Source of the DNA: Hyphomicrobiales bacterium
GTDB lineage: Bacteria > Pseudomonadota > Alphaproteobacteria > Rhizobiales > Rhizobiaceae
NCBI GenBank assembly: GCA_900469345.1
Contig: UBWZ01000013.1
Span: 62,001-126,000, forward strand
DNA length: 64,000 nucleotides
Reading direction: 5' to 3'
A model generated the notes under the pieces. It made no database searches and was not told where the DNA came from. It saw only the letters and a program-made list of their open reading frames with translations. The position numbers and the translations under genes are program-made. Shown here in pieces: positions 45,101 through 52,803 of the stretch. The number at the start of each line of letters is the position of its first letter. The stretch's first letter is position 1.

Positions 45101-45866
45101 GCTGCGCTTCGGCAAGCGCCACCCAGTCCTCGGTCGTCCGGCGTTCGGGTGCCGTCGCCATGATGCGGTCGGCGCTTTTTCGCAACGCCGCGATCGGCTG
45201 GGCAGACGGCGGCATGCGCTCGAAGGCTTCGCGTGGCGGCAGAAAGAACAGCATCTGCTCACGATCGTCGGAATCGACGACGACGATCTTGCGCGGCGCC
45301 TGGCCGATGGAGGCGACCGCGCCTTCTCCCTTGGCCACCGCGACGCTTCCCTGCGGATTGGTGAGTTCGACCAGTCCGTCCAGGACATTGAGAAATGTCC
45401 TGCTGCCGTTGACGGTCATCGTCCAGTCCGTGCCACGGATCGCGGCGGTGGCGGCAGCCGTCTCGACCTTGACGCCGGATCCCCCGCGTTCGGCACGCGC
45501 CCAGATCGCCCCGGTCTGGAGCTGCAGAACCGTATCGGCGCTGGTGCCCGCCGTCAGCTGCTTGACCACCAGAGTGGAATTGCGGCCGAGCCGGACTTGC
45601 GTGCGGTCTGAAAACAGGATGGCCAACTGGCCGGTCTCGTTGGTGCGCAGAATGTCGCCGGCGATCAGGTCCTGCTTCACATCGACGAAACGCCAGTCTG
45701 AGACATCGATGAAATGAACTTCTTCGCCGCTTTTGCGAGCGATGACCGCACCGGCAGCCGGCTGGCCGCGGGGCACGGGCTCGCTTTTTGCCGGTGCGCT
45801 CAGGCACACAGCAAGAATAGGCAACGCAAGTGCCGCGTTACGACGATATCCGAGTATCCCCACCAT
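42165..45866 (-). CDS. FecR-TPR-outer-membrane beta-barrel fusion protein
   Basis: 1233 residues from ATG 45866 (ATG 45890 and TTG 45902 are in frame). Signal peptide RRNAALALPILAVCLSAPAK. FecR-like domain at about 40-190 (DVKQDLIAGDILRTNETGQ; VRLGRNSTLVVKQL; AATAAIRGTDWTMTVNG). TPR array at about 225-640, for example in AEAAFRRAIELDPKSPVAHA. The last 550 residues look like an outer-membrane beta-barrel of TonB-receptor type with many aromatic-ended strands and a final Phe (SFKATLKVRF); I see no plug domain. The FecR part would sit in the periplasm and could signal to the CHASE2 domain of the overlapping cyclase gene. The three-part architecture is unusual. Confidence 0.8.
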   Translation of the reverse strand: MVGILGYRRNAALALPILAVCLSAPAKSEPVPRGQPAAGAVIARKSGEEVHFIDVSDWRFVDVKQDLIAGDILRTNETGQLAILFSDRTQVRLGRNSTLVVKQLTAGTSADTVLQLQTGAIWARAERGGSGVKVETAAATAAIRGTDWTMTVNGSRTFLNVLDGLVELTNPQGSVAVAKGEGAVASIGQAPRKIVVVDSDDREQMLFFLPPREAFERMPPSAQPIAALRKSADRIMATAPERRTTEDWVALAEAQLSLEGRQAAVQTLEKLRKLRLSAAQQARVTLIDAILAASDGRYAEAASLFARAQKGLTGDRQGIAIYGGYYARGLADPNRTEALPPQAGGPDAAFLRAYAIGFLKDLKAAITELQSAEQRYPKDPTLPAYRGWLALLLNDRQQAEAAINRSLALDPAEPTALEARSHFRAGFLGDNKRALDDLNAVLAVTPGSSSTWNAIGSLQSERDANREAEAAFRRAIELDPKSPVAHANLAIFYLDTGQIDAAKQEIDATFAVDPSFDFGLIARGRYYLQTGETDKAIDDLLAGSVANPAISAGQLMLAVGLSEKGDRIAAEQAMDNADRLDDNDPVIAALRTAIDIDQYDSEGAIRNAQEYLRRSKARGGDFTSIGANHEAGSTLNDAFRLQGLDAWGEYYGDAAFAPFSGTAYIDQSIRGSADLFANSYLYGDDVITNGANGKAFSSLLQGLLLEPHVISSRWRSANIVRRPFLEGSLGGGMTTAGGEIGYISTGELQGYVNQPFPISFYTNLEWQTVPDSRDIDALSDLDTQNRILGGNGYLTMSPTPNDRFVLYFSHAANDFDSSYTTLQDPTGPLGSPVPLPFVPYNSERNISSTGTSAGLGWSHTIGYQNVVNAALLYSGIRSESSFYGEFDDGITTVPIGRTDEVFDQKSYIAAVNHMVGVGAFTFRYGIEAGRIDDAQSQAYTNLVPPPFIGTPSISASQSDRSTVGRIYVDVLQDIRDDLKAEYAVFGTVLDGDSSQSTRLEPRVGLAWEPIDGHWLRAGFMRSSIDLSTPTLSPIGIVGLQPNEVSVDTQGYVDTYAARWDAEWSADFFTALEYQHQDLEDPRISVPLVSTPFSTSEGSIDRASLTANAVLGHGFGLSSTLVYTRSRDGDPASATFDGPLPFIPRWGGQVALTWVSEERVKASVAANFIGERVSETGASLDDYWTLDSHLTWEPLDKRIEFDLAAFNLLDEDIELNSGVPGWGRSFKATLKVRF

Positions 45867-45980
45867 GACGTCACAACTGTTCAAAAACATATAAAGTGTC
45901 AAGTTGTGCGCGTGCCGGCCGTTGCTTTATTGACGAAGTGCAGCGACACAGTGACAGTCAGACATCAGGAGTAAAGGCAG

Positions 45981-46523
45981 ATGAGCGATTTCGATAGCGC
46001 GCCGACGGAAATGCTCGAGATGACAATGGCAAGCGGAGAGATCACGGAAGAGTATTTCAATCATCTCCGGAAGATCAACGACGTGTTTTACGATCAGATC
46101 AAGATCTCCGATCAGAAGGCGGCCTATATCTTTACATTCATGTTGGCTTTTCTGATCTCGTCGAGCGAGGGAAGAGGCGTATTCAACTGGACGCGTTACA
46201 CGCAGGGACCCTGGCTTCCTGTCGCCATCTCCGCCATCCTGGCGGTTGTCTCGATCCTGTCGATCCTCGCAGCCATCCTGGTTGTCCTGCCGCGCCGGGT
46301 GAACAAATCGACCTCGCTGTTTTGGGGCACCTGGCCGCAGCACCGCGATGTGTTCGAACAGGCAGCGCAGCGCAGCGATGTGGGCTACCTGTTTCGCGAG
46401 TATCTGGAAAACGCGGACGTCCTGTCGCTGATCGCGCGCCAAAAATACAAGTTCGTATCCTATGCGTTCCGCGGCCTCGTCTTCACCGTGTTCGCCTACG
46501 TGGCACTGCTGGCAGCAAGTTGA
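45981..46523 (+). CDS. Small membrane protein resembling the Pycsar effector PycTM (DUF5706)
   Basis: 180 residues from ATG 45981 with AGGAGTAAAGG just upstream. Layout: N-terminal helix (EEYFNHLRKINDVFYDQI), the ISDQKAAYIFTFMLAFLIS segment with the DxKA motif typical of DUF5706/PycTM, a second helix (about 77-100), a cytoplasmic LFWGTW stretch, a helical part ending in IARQKYKFVSYAFRG, and a last membrane helix. PycTM proteins are cyclic-pyrimidine-activated membrane effectors in phage defence. The divergent neighbour operon, 114 bases away, encodes a nucleotide cyclase. Homology is judged by eye; activity and ligand are inference. Confidence 0.62.
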   Translation: MSDFDSAPTEMLEMTMASGEITEEYFNHLRKINDVFYDQIKISDQKAAYIFTFMLAFLISSSEGRGVFNWTRYTQGPWLPVAISAILAVVSILSILAAILVVLPRRVNKSTSLFWGTWPQHRDVFEQAAQRSDVGYLFREYLENADVLSLIARQKYKFVSYAFRGLVFTVFAYVALLAAS

Positions 46524-46645
46524 ACGCAGCCGGGCATGCACGGTTGATGCCATGGGCGCAATTTGCGACAAGAGGCCGGTCTAATCCGCATCCATGCGGT
46601 CGGCAGCGTCAATTGCAGTCGCTGCGATCAGCCACAGGAGCTTCC

Positions 46646-47749
46646 ATGGCCAACCCCCATCTTTTCACCCCCTTGCGTATCCGCAACCTCGATCTCAGCA
46701 ACCGGATCGTCATCGCCCCGATGTGCCAGTATTCGGCGCAGGACGGCTGCATGACCGATTGGCATCTCATCCATCTCGGCCAGCTGGCGTTGTCGGGCGC
46801 GGCGCTGCTCACCATCGAAGCCAGTGCCGTGACGCCAGACGGGCGCATCACCTATGCGGATGTCGGTCTCTACGACGATGCCACCGAACAGGCGATGGCA
46901 CGGACCCTGGACGGGATCAGGCGCTGGTCGGATATGCCGATCGCCATCCAGCTCGCCCATGCAGGCCGCAAGGCGTCGACGGACCGGCCCTGGAATGGCG
47001 GAAAGCAGATCGCGCCCGATGCGGAAAATGGCTGGCAGACCGTCGCTCCCTCGGCCGTCGCCTTCAATCCCGAATACGTAGCGCCGACGGCGCTCGACGA
47101 TCAGGGCCTCAAGCGCATCCGCGATGCGTTCGCGGCCTCGGCCGTGCGCGCCGGGCGGCTGGGCATAGACGCCGTGCAGATCCATGCGGCGCACGGATAT
47201 CTTCTCCACCAGTTCCTGTCGCCGCTCGCCAATCAGCGCACCGATTCCTATGGCGGCTCGCTTGAAAACCGCGCCCGTTTTCCGCTGGAGGTGTTCGACG
47301 CCGTCCGGCAGGCGTTTCCTTCAGACCGGGCGGTCACCGTGCGCGTCTCGGCGACGGACTGGGTGAAGGGCGGCCTCGATATCGAGGAGACGGTGGCCTT
47401 TGCTCAGATGCTCGAAGAGCGCGGCTGCGACGCGATCCATGTCTCGAGCGGCGGCCTTCACATCGACCAGAAGATCCCGTTGAGCCCGAGCTATCAGGTG
47501 CCGCTTGCCCGTGCCGTCAAGGCGGCGGTCAAGATGCCGGTCGTGGCCGTCGGGCTTATCACCGACCCGGTGCAGGCGGAGGCCATCGTTGCGACAGGCG
47601 ATGCCGACCTGATCGCGCTCGCCCGCACCGTCCTTTATGATCCGCGTTGGCCGTGGCATGCGGCAGCCGAGCTCGGCGCGCAGGTCAAGGCGGCGCCGCA
47701 ATACCTGCGCTGCCAGCCAAGCCGTTACAAGGACCTGTTCCAGAGCTGA
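46646..47749 (+). CDS. Old Yellow Enzyme family NADH:flavin oxidoreductase, YqjM/NamA type
   Basis: 367 residues from ATG 46646 with ACAGGAG upstream. FMN barrel with VIAPMCQYSAQDG (the Cys and Tyr that tune the flavin in YqjM-type enzymes), GRKASTDRPW, substrate-binding pair in IHAAHGYLLHQF, and SLENRARFPLEV. These enzymes reduce activated C=C bonds of enones and detoxify electrophiles. Alone on its strand, next to the ABC/aldo-keto reductase locus with which it converges; no operon partner is evident. Confidence 0.93.
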   Translation: MANPHLFTPLRIRNLDLSNRIVIAPMCQYSAQDGCMTDWHLIHLGQLALSGAALLTIEASAVTPDGRITYADVGLYDDATEQAMARTLDGIRRWSDMPIAIQLAHAGRKASTDRPWNGGKQIAPDAENGWQTVAPSAVAFNPEYVAPTALDDQGLKRIRDAFAASAVRAGRLGIDAVQIHAAHGYLLHQFLSPLANQRTDSYGGSLENRARFPLEVFDAVRQAFPSDRAVTVRVSATDWVKGGLDIEETVAFAQMLEERGCDAIHVSSGGLHIDQKIPLSPSYQVPLARAVKAAVKMPVVAVGLITDPVQAEAIVATGDADLIALARTVLYDPRWPWHAAAELGAQVKAAPQYLRCQPSRYKDLFQS

Positions 47750-47788
47750 CCCGGCTGGGAGAGGATTAAAGACGTTCGACCCGTCCGT

Positions 47789-49249
47789 TCAGTCGCAGAT
47801 CGCTTCCGCTTCGATCTCGACCTCGTAATCGCCGATCAGTCGACCAGCCTCGATCAGCGTATTGGCCGGCAAAACGTCGGCGAAAGCCCGCCCATGGGCA
47901 CGCGACACCGGCTCCCACTGGTCGGCATCCTTCAGGTAGATACGGGTGCGCACCACATCCGCCATGCTGCCGCCGAGTGCGGAAATCGATGCGGCGATCT
48001 TGTCGAGGATGTATGTCGCCTGCGCACCGGGGTTGCCGGGCGCAACCGTGCGGTCGCTCCCGTGGGTGGCGGTGGTCCCGGACACGAGGATGCGGTCGCC
48101 GACGCGGACGGCGCGACTGTAGCCGGCGATCGGCTCCCAGATCGAGCCCGAGGACACCCGCATCCGGCCCGGACGGCCCGGCACGGGTTCCGGCGTATAG
48201 ATCGACGGGATGCTGTCGAGATGATGGCTGAGGTCGCCAGAAGCGGTGAGGAACGGCGGCTTGCGGTATTCGTCGCCGCAATCGCCGGGGATCGCCGTCG
48301 TCGCGGCGAAGGCCGCATTGAGCAAACCATGGTCCTCGGCGTCGAGCGCGAAGGAGAACACGTTGAGATTGTCGTCCCGGTGTTCGCTTTCGCCGAGCCG
48401 CGCGCCGACGATGGTGGCGGCCACGGATTCGTGGCCGAGCACCCAGCGGCTCGCGACGTTGGAGATCGACACCCCGTGCTTCACGGCAATCTGCTGTGCG
48501 GCCGACAGGATGGCCTGGAAGGCATCCCAACCGCCAGCCGTGTCGATGAAGCGCTTGTACTTGGACCGGCTCCAGTCGGTAATCTCGGTCGGCTCGGGGC
48601 GGCCCAGCCATTTCTCCGACAGGAAGCCGCCCGATAGCGTTCCATAGGCAAGCAGCTTCACGTCGCTCTTGCGGCAGAGGTCGGAGAGCGCGCCGGCGGC
48701 GCGTCGGTCGACCAGCGAAAAGGACACCTGGTTGGTGGCGATCCGGATGCCGTCGGCCAGCGCCAGGGCAAGGTGCCCGGCGTCGAAATTGGTGAGGCCC
48801 AACGCGCCGATCAGGCCCTCGTCGGCCAGCGCCTGCATTTCATGCAGCGCGTCCAGCCAGGCCGGATGTTCGAAGCTCCACCAGTGGAACTGCAGGAGGT
48901 CGACTTTGTCGACGCCCAGCCGCTGCAGCCGCTCCTCGACGCCTCGGCGCACCACGTCGCGGGTCATCGGCCCGGGTTCAGGGCACCATTTGGTAAAGGC
49001 GACGGGCCGCGATCCGGCAGGGTAGCGCGACAGGAGGCGCCCGGTGATGATTTCGGCAGACCCGTAGTGATCCGCCATGTCGAAGGTATCGAAGCCTTGG
49101 CGGGCATAGGCCTGCAGCGCGTCGGCCCCCTTGTCCGGGTCGATTGTCGAGCCGTCCTTTTCCATGTCTGCCACCTGCCACAGGCCGCAGACGATACGGC
49201 TAATCGAGAGCTCCGGTGTCAGCGCGATACGCTCTGGATGCTGGGTCAT
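47789..49249 (-). CDS. Aldo/keto reductase fused to a RidA-like domain
   Basis: 486 residues. Residues about 1-335 are an aldo/keto reductase with the tetrad Asp and Tyr in FDMADHYGSAE, Lys in AFTKWC and His in LLQFHWWS. Residues about 365-486 are a RidA/YjgF domain with VGDRILVSGTTA, the ligand-binding Arg in VVRTRIYLKD and the closing EIEAEAI. RidA proteins hydrolyse reactive enamines and imines. The fusion suggests that reduction of a carbonyl and removal of an imine intermediate occur on one substrate. It is the last gene of the branched-chain-type ABC operon, 22 bases after livM. Confidence 0.9.
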   Translation of the reverse strand: MTQHPERIALTPELSISRIVCGLWQVADMEKDGSTIDPDKGADALQAYARQGFDTFDMADHYGSAEIITGRLLSRYPAGSRPVAFTKWCPEPGPMTRDVVRRGVEERLQRLGVDKVDLLQFHWWSFEHPAWLDALHEMQALADEGLIGALGLTNFDAGHLALALADGIRIATNQVSFSLVDRRAAGALSDLCRKSDVKLLAYGTLSGGFLSEKWLGRPEPTEITDWSRSKYKRFIDTAGGWDAFQAILSAAQQIAVKHGVSISNVASRWVLGHESVAATIVGARLGESEHRDDNLNVFSFALDAEDHGLLNAAFAATTAIPGDCGDEYRKPPFLTASGDLSHHLDSIPSIYTPEPVPGRPGRMRVSSGSIWEPIAGYSRAVRVGDRILVSGTTATHGSDRTVAPGNPGAQATYILDKIAASISALGGSMADVVRTRIYLKDADQWEPVSRAHGRAFADVLPANTLIEAGRLIGDYEVEIEAEAICD

Positions 49250-49271
49250 GGTCTTGATGTCCTGTGAAATC

Positions 49272-50231
49272 TCAAGGCTTGCGGCTTTTGCGTGTGGACA
49301 GCAGCGACCGGCTCTCGCCGATCAGGCCGCGCGGACGAAGCAGAAGAATCAGGCAAAGGCCGACGCCGATCATGACGATCTGCAGCGCCGCGGCCCGCGC
49401 CTGCTGTTCCGGGGGTACGAAGGCGGAGACGGCGGCAGCCGAGAGAGCCCATATGCCCCAGACGAGAATGGCGCCGATGATGGCGCCGCGATTGTTGCCG
49501 GAGCCGCCGACGATCAGCATGGCCCAGACCTGGAAGGTCAGGATTGGCAGATAGTTGTCCGGCGCGATGAAGCCGATGAAATGGCCCTGGGCAGCGCCCG
49601 CAAGCCCCATGATGGCGCCGCCGATGGTGAAGGCCTGCAGGCGGAAGCGGACCGGCCGCTTGCCCAGCGCCTGCGCCGCGACCTCGTCTTCGCGGATCGC
49701 CCGCAGCACGCGCCCCCACGGGCTTTTTGCGAGGTGCTGGAGCGCCAGATAGAGAACCAGCACCAGCCCCGCCATCAGCGCCAGGTTGGCGAGCCCGAAG
49801 GCCAGCGGATCCCCGGCAAGGCTGTTGAACGGCCGGGGGATGAAGCCGATCCCGAAGGCGCCGCCGGTCAGTGGCTGGATGTTGAGGACGCACAGCTGCA
49901 CCGAAACCGCGACGCCGAAGGTGGCGATGGCGAGATAATCGGCCCGCAACCGGATGGTCAGCGCCCCCACGAACCAGGCGGCCAGTCCGGCGGCAAGCGC
50001 GCCGCCGAGCCAGCCGACGGCGATCGGCAGGTCGAAGCCGCCCAGCCGGTCCGGTGCGTCAGGTGTGGTAAGAATGGCCGAGGCATAGGCGCCGATCGCG
50101 ACAAAGGCGGCAATGCCGACGTTGAAGAGGCCGGTCTGGCCCCACTGGATGTTGAGGCCGAGGCACATCACCGCGTAGGTCAGCGCCATGGTGAGAAAGA
50201 AGGCGGCGTAGGAGATCAGGTCGAGGCTCAT
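49272..50231 (-). CDS. Branched-chain amino-acid-type ABC permease LivM
   Basis: 319 residues from ATG 50231, overlapping livH by 4 bases. LivM features: LGLNIQWGQTGLFNVG, LRADYLAIATFGVAVSVQL, GRVLRAIREDEVAAQALGK and the closing LLLRPRGLIGE. One half of the channel of a HAAT-type importer. The cargo may be something other than amino acids given the AKR/RidA genes in the locus. Confidence 0.93.
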   Translation of the reverse strand: MSLDLISYAAFFLTMALTYAVMCLGLNIQWGQTGLFNVGIAAFVAIGAYASAILTTPDAPDRLGGFDLPIAVGWLGGALAAGLAAWFVGALTIRLRADYLAIATFGVAVSVQLCVLNIQPLTGGAFGIGFIPRPFNSLAGDPLAFGLANLALMAGLVLVLYLALQHLAKSPWGRVLRAIREDEVAAQALGKRPVRFRLQAFTIGGAIMGLAGAAQGHFIGFIAPDNYLPILTFQVWAMLIVGGSGNNRGAIIGAILVWGIWALSAAAVSAFVPPEQQARAAALQIVMIGVGLCLILLLRPRGLIGESRSLLSTRKSRKP

Positions 50232-51139
50232 GCCGCCCTCCCGAACAGGCCGCGCGGCCGCAACAACAATACCAGCACCAGGATGACGAAGGACACGGCA
50301 GACCGCCATTCGGCCCCCACCAGCTGCACGGCTCCGGCTTCCGACAGGCCGACGATCAGCCCGGCGATCATGGCGCCCGGAACGCTGCCGATACCACCAA
50401 GGATGGCGGCGGAAAACAGCGGAAGCAGCAGGTCGTGGCCGAGATAGGGGCGGATCTGCACAAGCAGCCCGGTCATGGTGCCGGCAATGCAGGCAAGTCC
50501 CGCACCGATAAACCACACGAAACGGATGACGCGGCGCACGTCGATGCCGGCAATGCCGGCGAGCGCCGGGTTCTCGCTGACGGCGCGCATGGAGCGACCG
50601 ATCTCGGTGCGGGTCAGCAGCAGGTGGATAACGACGACCACGACAACCGTTACCCCGAGCGACAGGAGCTGGTCGGGCGTAGCGCGCACGCCGCCGCCCA
50701 GCCGCACGGCAATCTGCAGCGCCTTCGTGTAATAGGCGGGTTTCGAGGTGAACAGGAATTCGAGCAGGCTGCGCAGCGCAAGCGACGCGCCGAAGCTTGC
50801 CATGACGAGGATGATGACGGCGCTGCCGCGCGACCTCAAGCGGGCAAACAGGACCGCATCGAGCGCCAGCGCCAGCAGGCCGGTGAGGAAGATGGCGATG
50901 ACGAGAGCAAACGGCAGCGACCAGCCGAAGGAAAACGGCGCGATCGGCCGGGTGAGGCCGGTCGCCAGGAAGCCGAGGCCGCCACTCACGGTGAGTGCCA
51001 GATAGGCACCCCAGGAGAGGAATTCCCCATGCGCGAAGTTTGCAAATCGCAGGATCGAATAGGTGAGGGTAACCCCGATCGCGCCGAGGCCGATCATCGC
51101 GCCTGCCACCAGCCCATCCATGATGAATTGCGGGTTCAT
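50228..51139 (-). CDS. Branched-chain amino-acid-type ABC permease LivH
   Basis: 303 residues from ATG 51139, overlapping livF by 4 bases. LivH features: GLVAGAMIGLGAIGVTLTYS at the start, RFANFAHGEFLSWGAYLAL, SMRAVSENPALAGIAGIDV and the closing LLLRPRGLFG. Forms the channel together with LivM. Confidence 0.94.
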   Translation of the reverse strand: MNPQFIMDGLVAGAMIGLGAIGVTLTYSILRFANFAHGEFLSWGAYLALTVSGGLGFLATGLTRPIAPFSFGWSLPFALVIAIFLTGLLALALDAVLFARLRSRGSAVIILVMASFGASLALRSLLEFLFTSKPAYYTKALQIAVRLGGGVRATPDQLLSLGVTVVVVVVIHLLLTRTEIGRSMRAVSENPALAGIAGIDVRRVIRFVWFIGAGLACIAGTMTGLLVQIRPYLGHDLLLPLFSAAILGGIGSVPGAMIAGLIVGLSEAGAVQLVGAEWRSAVSFVILVLVLLLRPRGLFGRAA

Positions 51140-51906
51140 GGACGCTTCGCCTCCATCGCCTGTCCAGTGCCGAGATAGAGCCTTGCAAGAATGGGATCGT
51201 CGAGCAGGTCCTGTGCCGCGCCTTCGTGGCCGATCCGGCCCTCGACAAGAATGATGGCGCGGCTGGCGATGGCAAGCGCCGCCTTCACATTCTGCTCCAC
51301 CAGCACCACGGTGACGCCGGTGCGGTTGATGTCGGTCAGCATGGCAAACACGTCCGCCACGATCTTCGGCGACAGGCCGGCCGACGGCTCGTCGAGGATC
51401 AGCACCGGCGGATCGACCATCAGCGCGCGGGCGATGGCCAGCATCTGCCGCTGCCCGCCCGAAAGGCTCCCCGCCAGGCGCGCCGGTTTCACGGCAAGAT
51501 CGGGAAACTGGGCGTACATGGCCGCGATCCGCTCGGCACGTCGGGTCTTCGGCAGGATAGCCGCCGCGATCTGCAGGTTCTCTTGGATCGACAGGGTCGC
51601 AAAGATGTTTTCCGTCTGTGGCACGAAGGCCAGACCTTCGCCGATCTTGCGATGGGCCGGCAGCGCCGTGATCTCGCGGCCGCCGATCGAGACGGTGCCC
51701 GCATGGATCGGAACGACGCCCGCAATCGCTTTCACTAGCGTCGACTTGCCGGCGCCGTTCGGCCCCAGCAGAACCAGAAGCTCGCCTGAAGCCACAGAGA
51801 GATCCACACCCCGCACGATCGACAGGTCGGGCTCGTAGCCGGCGACAAGCCCCCGGGTTTCAAGTGCCGGCGCACCGGCCGTGGCTATGTGTGAGGCTCC
51901 GTTCAT
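51136..51906 (-). CDS. Branched-chain amino-acid-type ABC ATPase LivF
   Basis: 256 residues, 4-base overlap with livG. Walker A LGPNGAGKSTLVKAIAG, Q-loop FVPQTENIFATLSIQEN, signature LSGGQRQMLAIARAL, Walker B VLILDEPSAGLSP. The short LivF form with no C-terminal extension. Confidence 0.95.
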   Translation of the reverse strand: MNGASHIATAGAPALETRGLVAGYEPDLSIVRGVDLSVASGELLVLLGPNGAGKSTLVKAIAGVVPIHAGTVSIGGREITALPAHRKIGEGLAFVPQTENIFATLSIQENLQIAAAILPKTRRAERIAAMYAQFPDLAVKPARLAGSLSGGQRQMLAIARALMVDPPVLILDEPSAGLSPKIVADVFAMLTDINRTGVTVVLVEQNVKAALAIASRAIILVEGRIGHEGAAQDLLDDPILARLYLGTGQAMEAKRP

Positions 51907-52706
51907 GCGGCTCCTCCGAGATAGGCTTCGATGACGGCCGGATTGGAAGCCACCTGCGCCGGCGTTCCTTCGGCCAGCGGCTGGCCCAGCGCCATTGCCA
52001 CCACGCGGGTGCAGAGACGGGAGACCATATCCATGTTGTGCTCGATCAGCAGGATCGCCCGGCCTTCGCGGTTTAGCTCGACGACCCGTTCCATGATCGT
52101 CTCCAGCAAAGCGGGATTGACCCCCGCCGCCGGTTCGTCGAGCAGGATGGCGCGCGGATCGGCCATCAGGATGCGGGCAAGTTCCAGCAGCTTGCGCTGG
52201 CCGCCCGAAAGGATGCGGGCCGGCTGATGCTCGAGCGGCGACAGCGTCACGAAGTCAAGGAGCGCCCGCGCCTTGTCGATCGCCAGTTTCTGCTCGGCGC
52301 GCACCCGTCCGGGGCGGAGGAAATTTGCGAGCAGGCCTTCGCCGTGCTGACCCTGCGCGCCGGTCAGTACGTTTTCCAGCACCGTCATTTCGGGAAACGG
52401 CCGCGGGATCTGGAAGGTGCGCCCGACGCCGCGGCCAATGCGCCGCTCCGGACTTTCCTGTGAAACCTCGCGGCCGCCGATCCAGATTTCGCCGGAGGTG
52501 GGCTTCAGGCTGCCGGCAATGAGGTTGAAGAGCGTCGTCTTTCCCGCCCCGTTCGGCCCGATCAGGCCAATCATTTCGCCAGTGCCCAAGCGCAACGACA
52601 TGCCGGCAACCGCGCTCACGCCCTGGAACTGCTTCACCAGATCGCGCGCGTCAATGACGGCGTCGGTGGGGTGCGCTGAAGCGGGATATGGGTCATGGTC
52701 AGACAT
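51903..52706 (-). CDS. Branched-chain amino-acid-type ABC ATPase LivG
   Basis: 267 residues from ATG 52706; the frame is open further upstream but that stretch holds the operator. Walker A IGPNGAGKTTLFNLIAG, signature LSGGQRKLLELARIL, Walker B AILLDEPAAGVNP, and the LivG-type C-terminal segment (EGTPAQVASNPAVIEAYLGG). First gene of the minus-strand operon livG-livF-livH-livM-AKR/RidA. Confidence 0.95.
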   Translation of the reverse strand: MSDHDPYPASAHPTDAVIDARDLVKQFQGVSAVAGMSLRLGTGEMIGLIGPNGAGKTTLFNLIAGSLKPTSGEIWIGGREVSQESPERRIGRGVGRTFQIPRPFPEMTVLENVLTGAQGQHGEGLLANFLRPGRVRAEQKLAIDKARALLDFVTLSPLEHQPARILSGGQRKLLELARILMADPRAILLDEPAAGVNPALLETIMERVVELNREGRAILLIEHNMDMVSRLCTRVVAMALGQPLAEGTPAQVASNPAVIEAYLGGAA

Positions 52707-52737
52707 TGCAGAAGAAGGTCTTGATTTGCGGATTGAT

Positions 52738-52749
52738 GTTTGATCAAAC
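52738..52749. promoter_or_regulatory. Perfect 12-bp palindrome GTTTGATCAAAC
   Basis: In the 97-base gap between livG and the divergent GntR gene. TTGATCAA-type repeats are common operators for FCD/GntR regulators, so the adjacent regulator probably binds here and controls both directions. Confidence 0.6.
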
Positions 52750-52803
52750 TTTACTGCCTGAGGAAAAGCAACCGGAAAAACGCCGGATGCGGAGGGAGGC
52801 GGA

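Noticed and set aside
45862-45876. TGACGTCA palindrome at the start of the FecR-TPR-barrel gene as a regulatory site.
   Set aside because: It overlaps the start codon region and occurs once; an 8-mer palindrome alone is not convincing.
45897-45902. TTGACA as a -35 box for the FecR-TPR-barrel gene.
   Set aside because: No acceptable -10 element lies 16-18 bases downstream.
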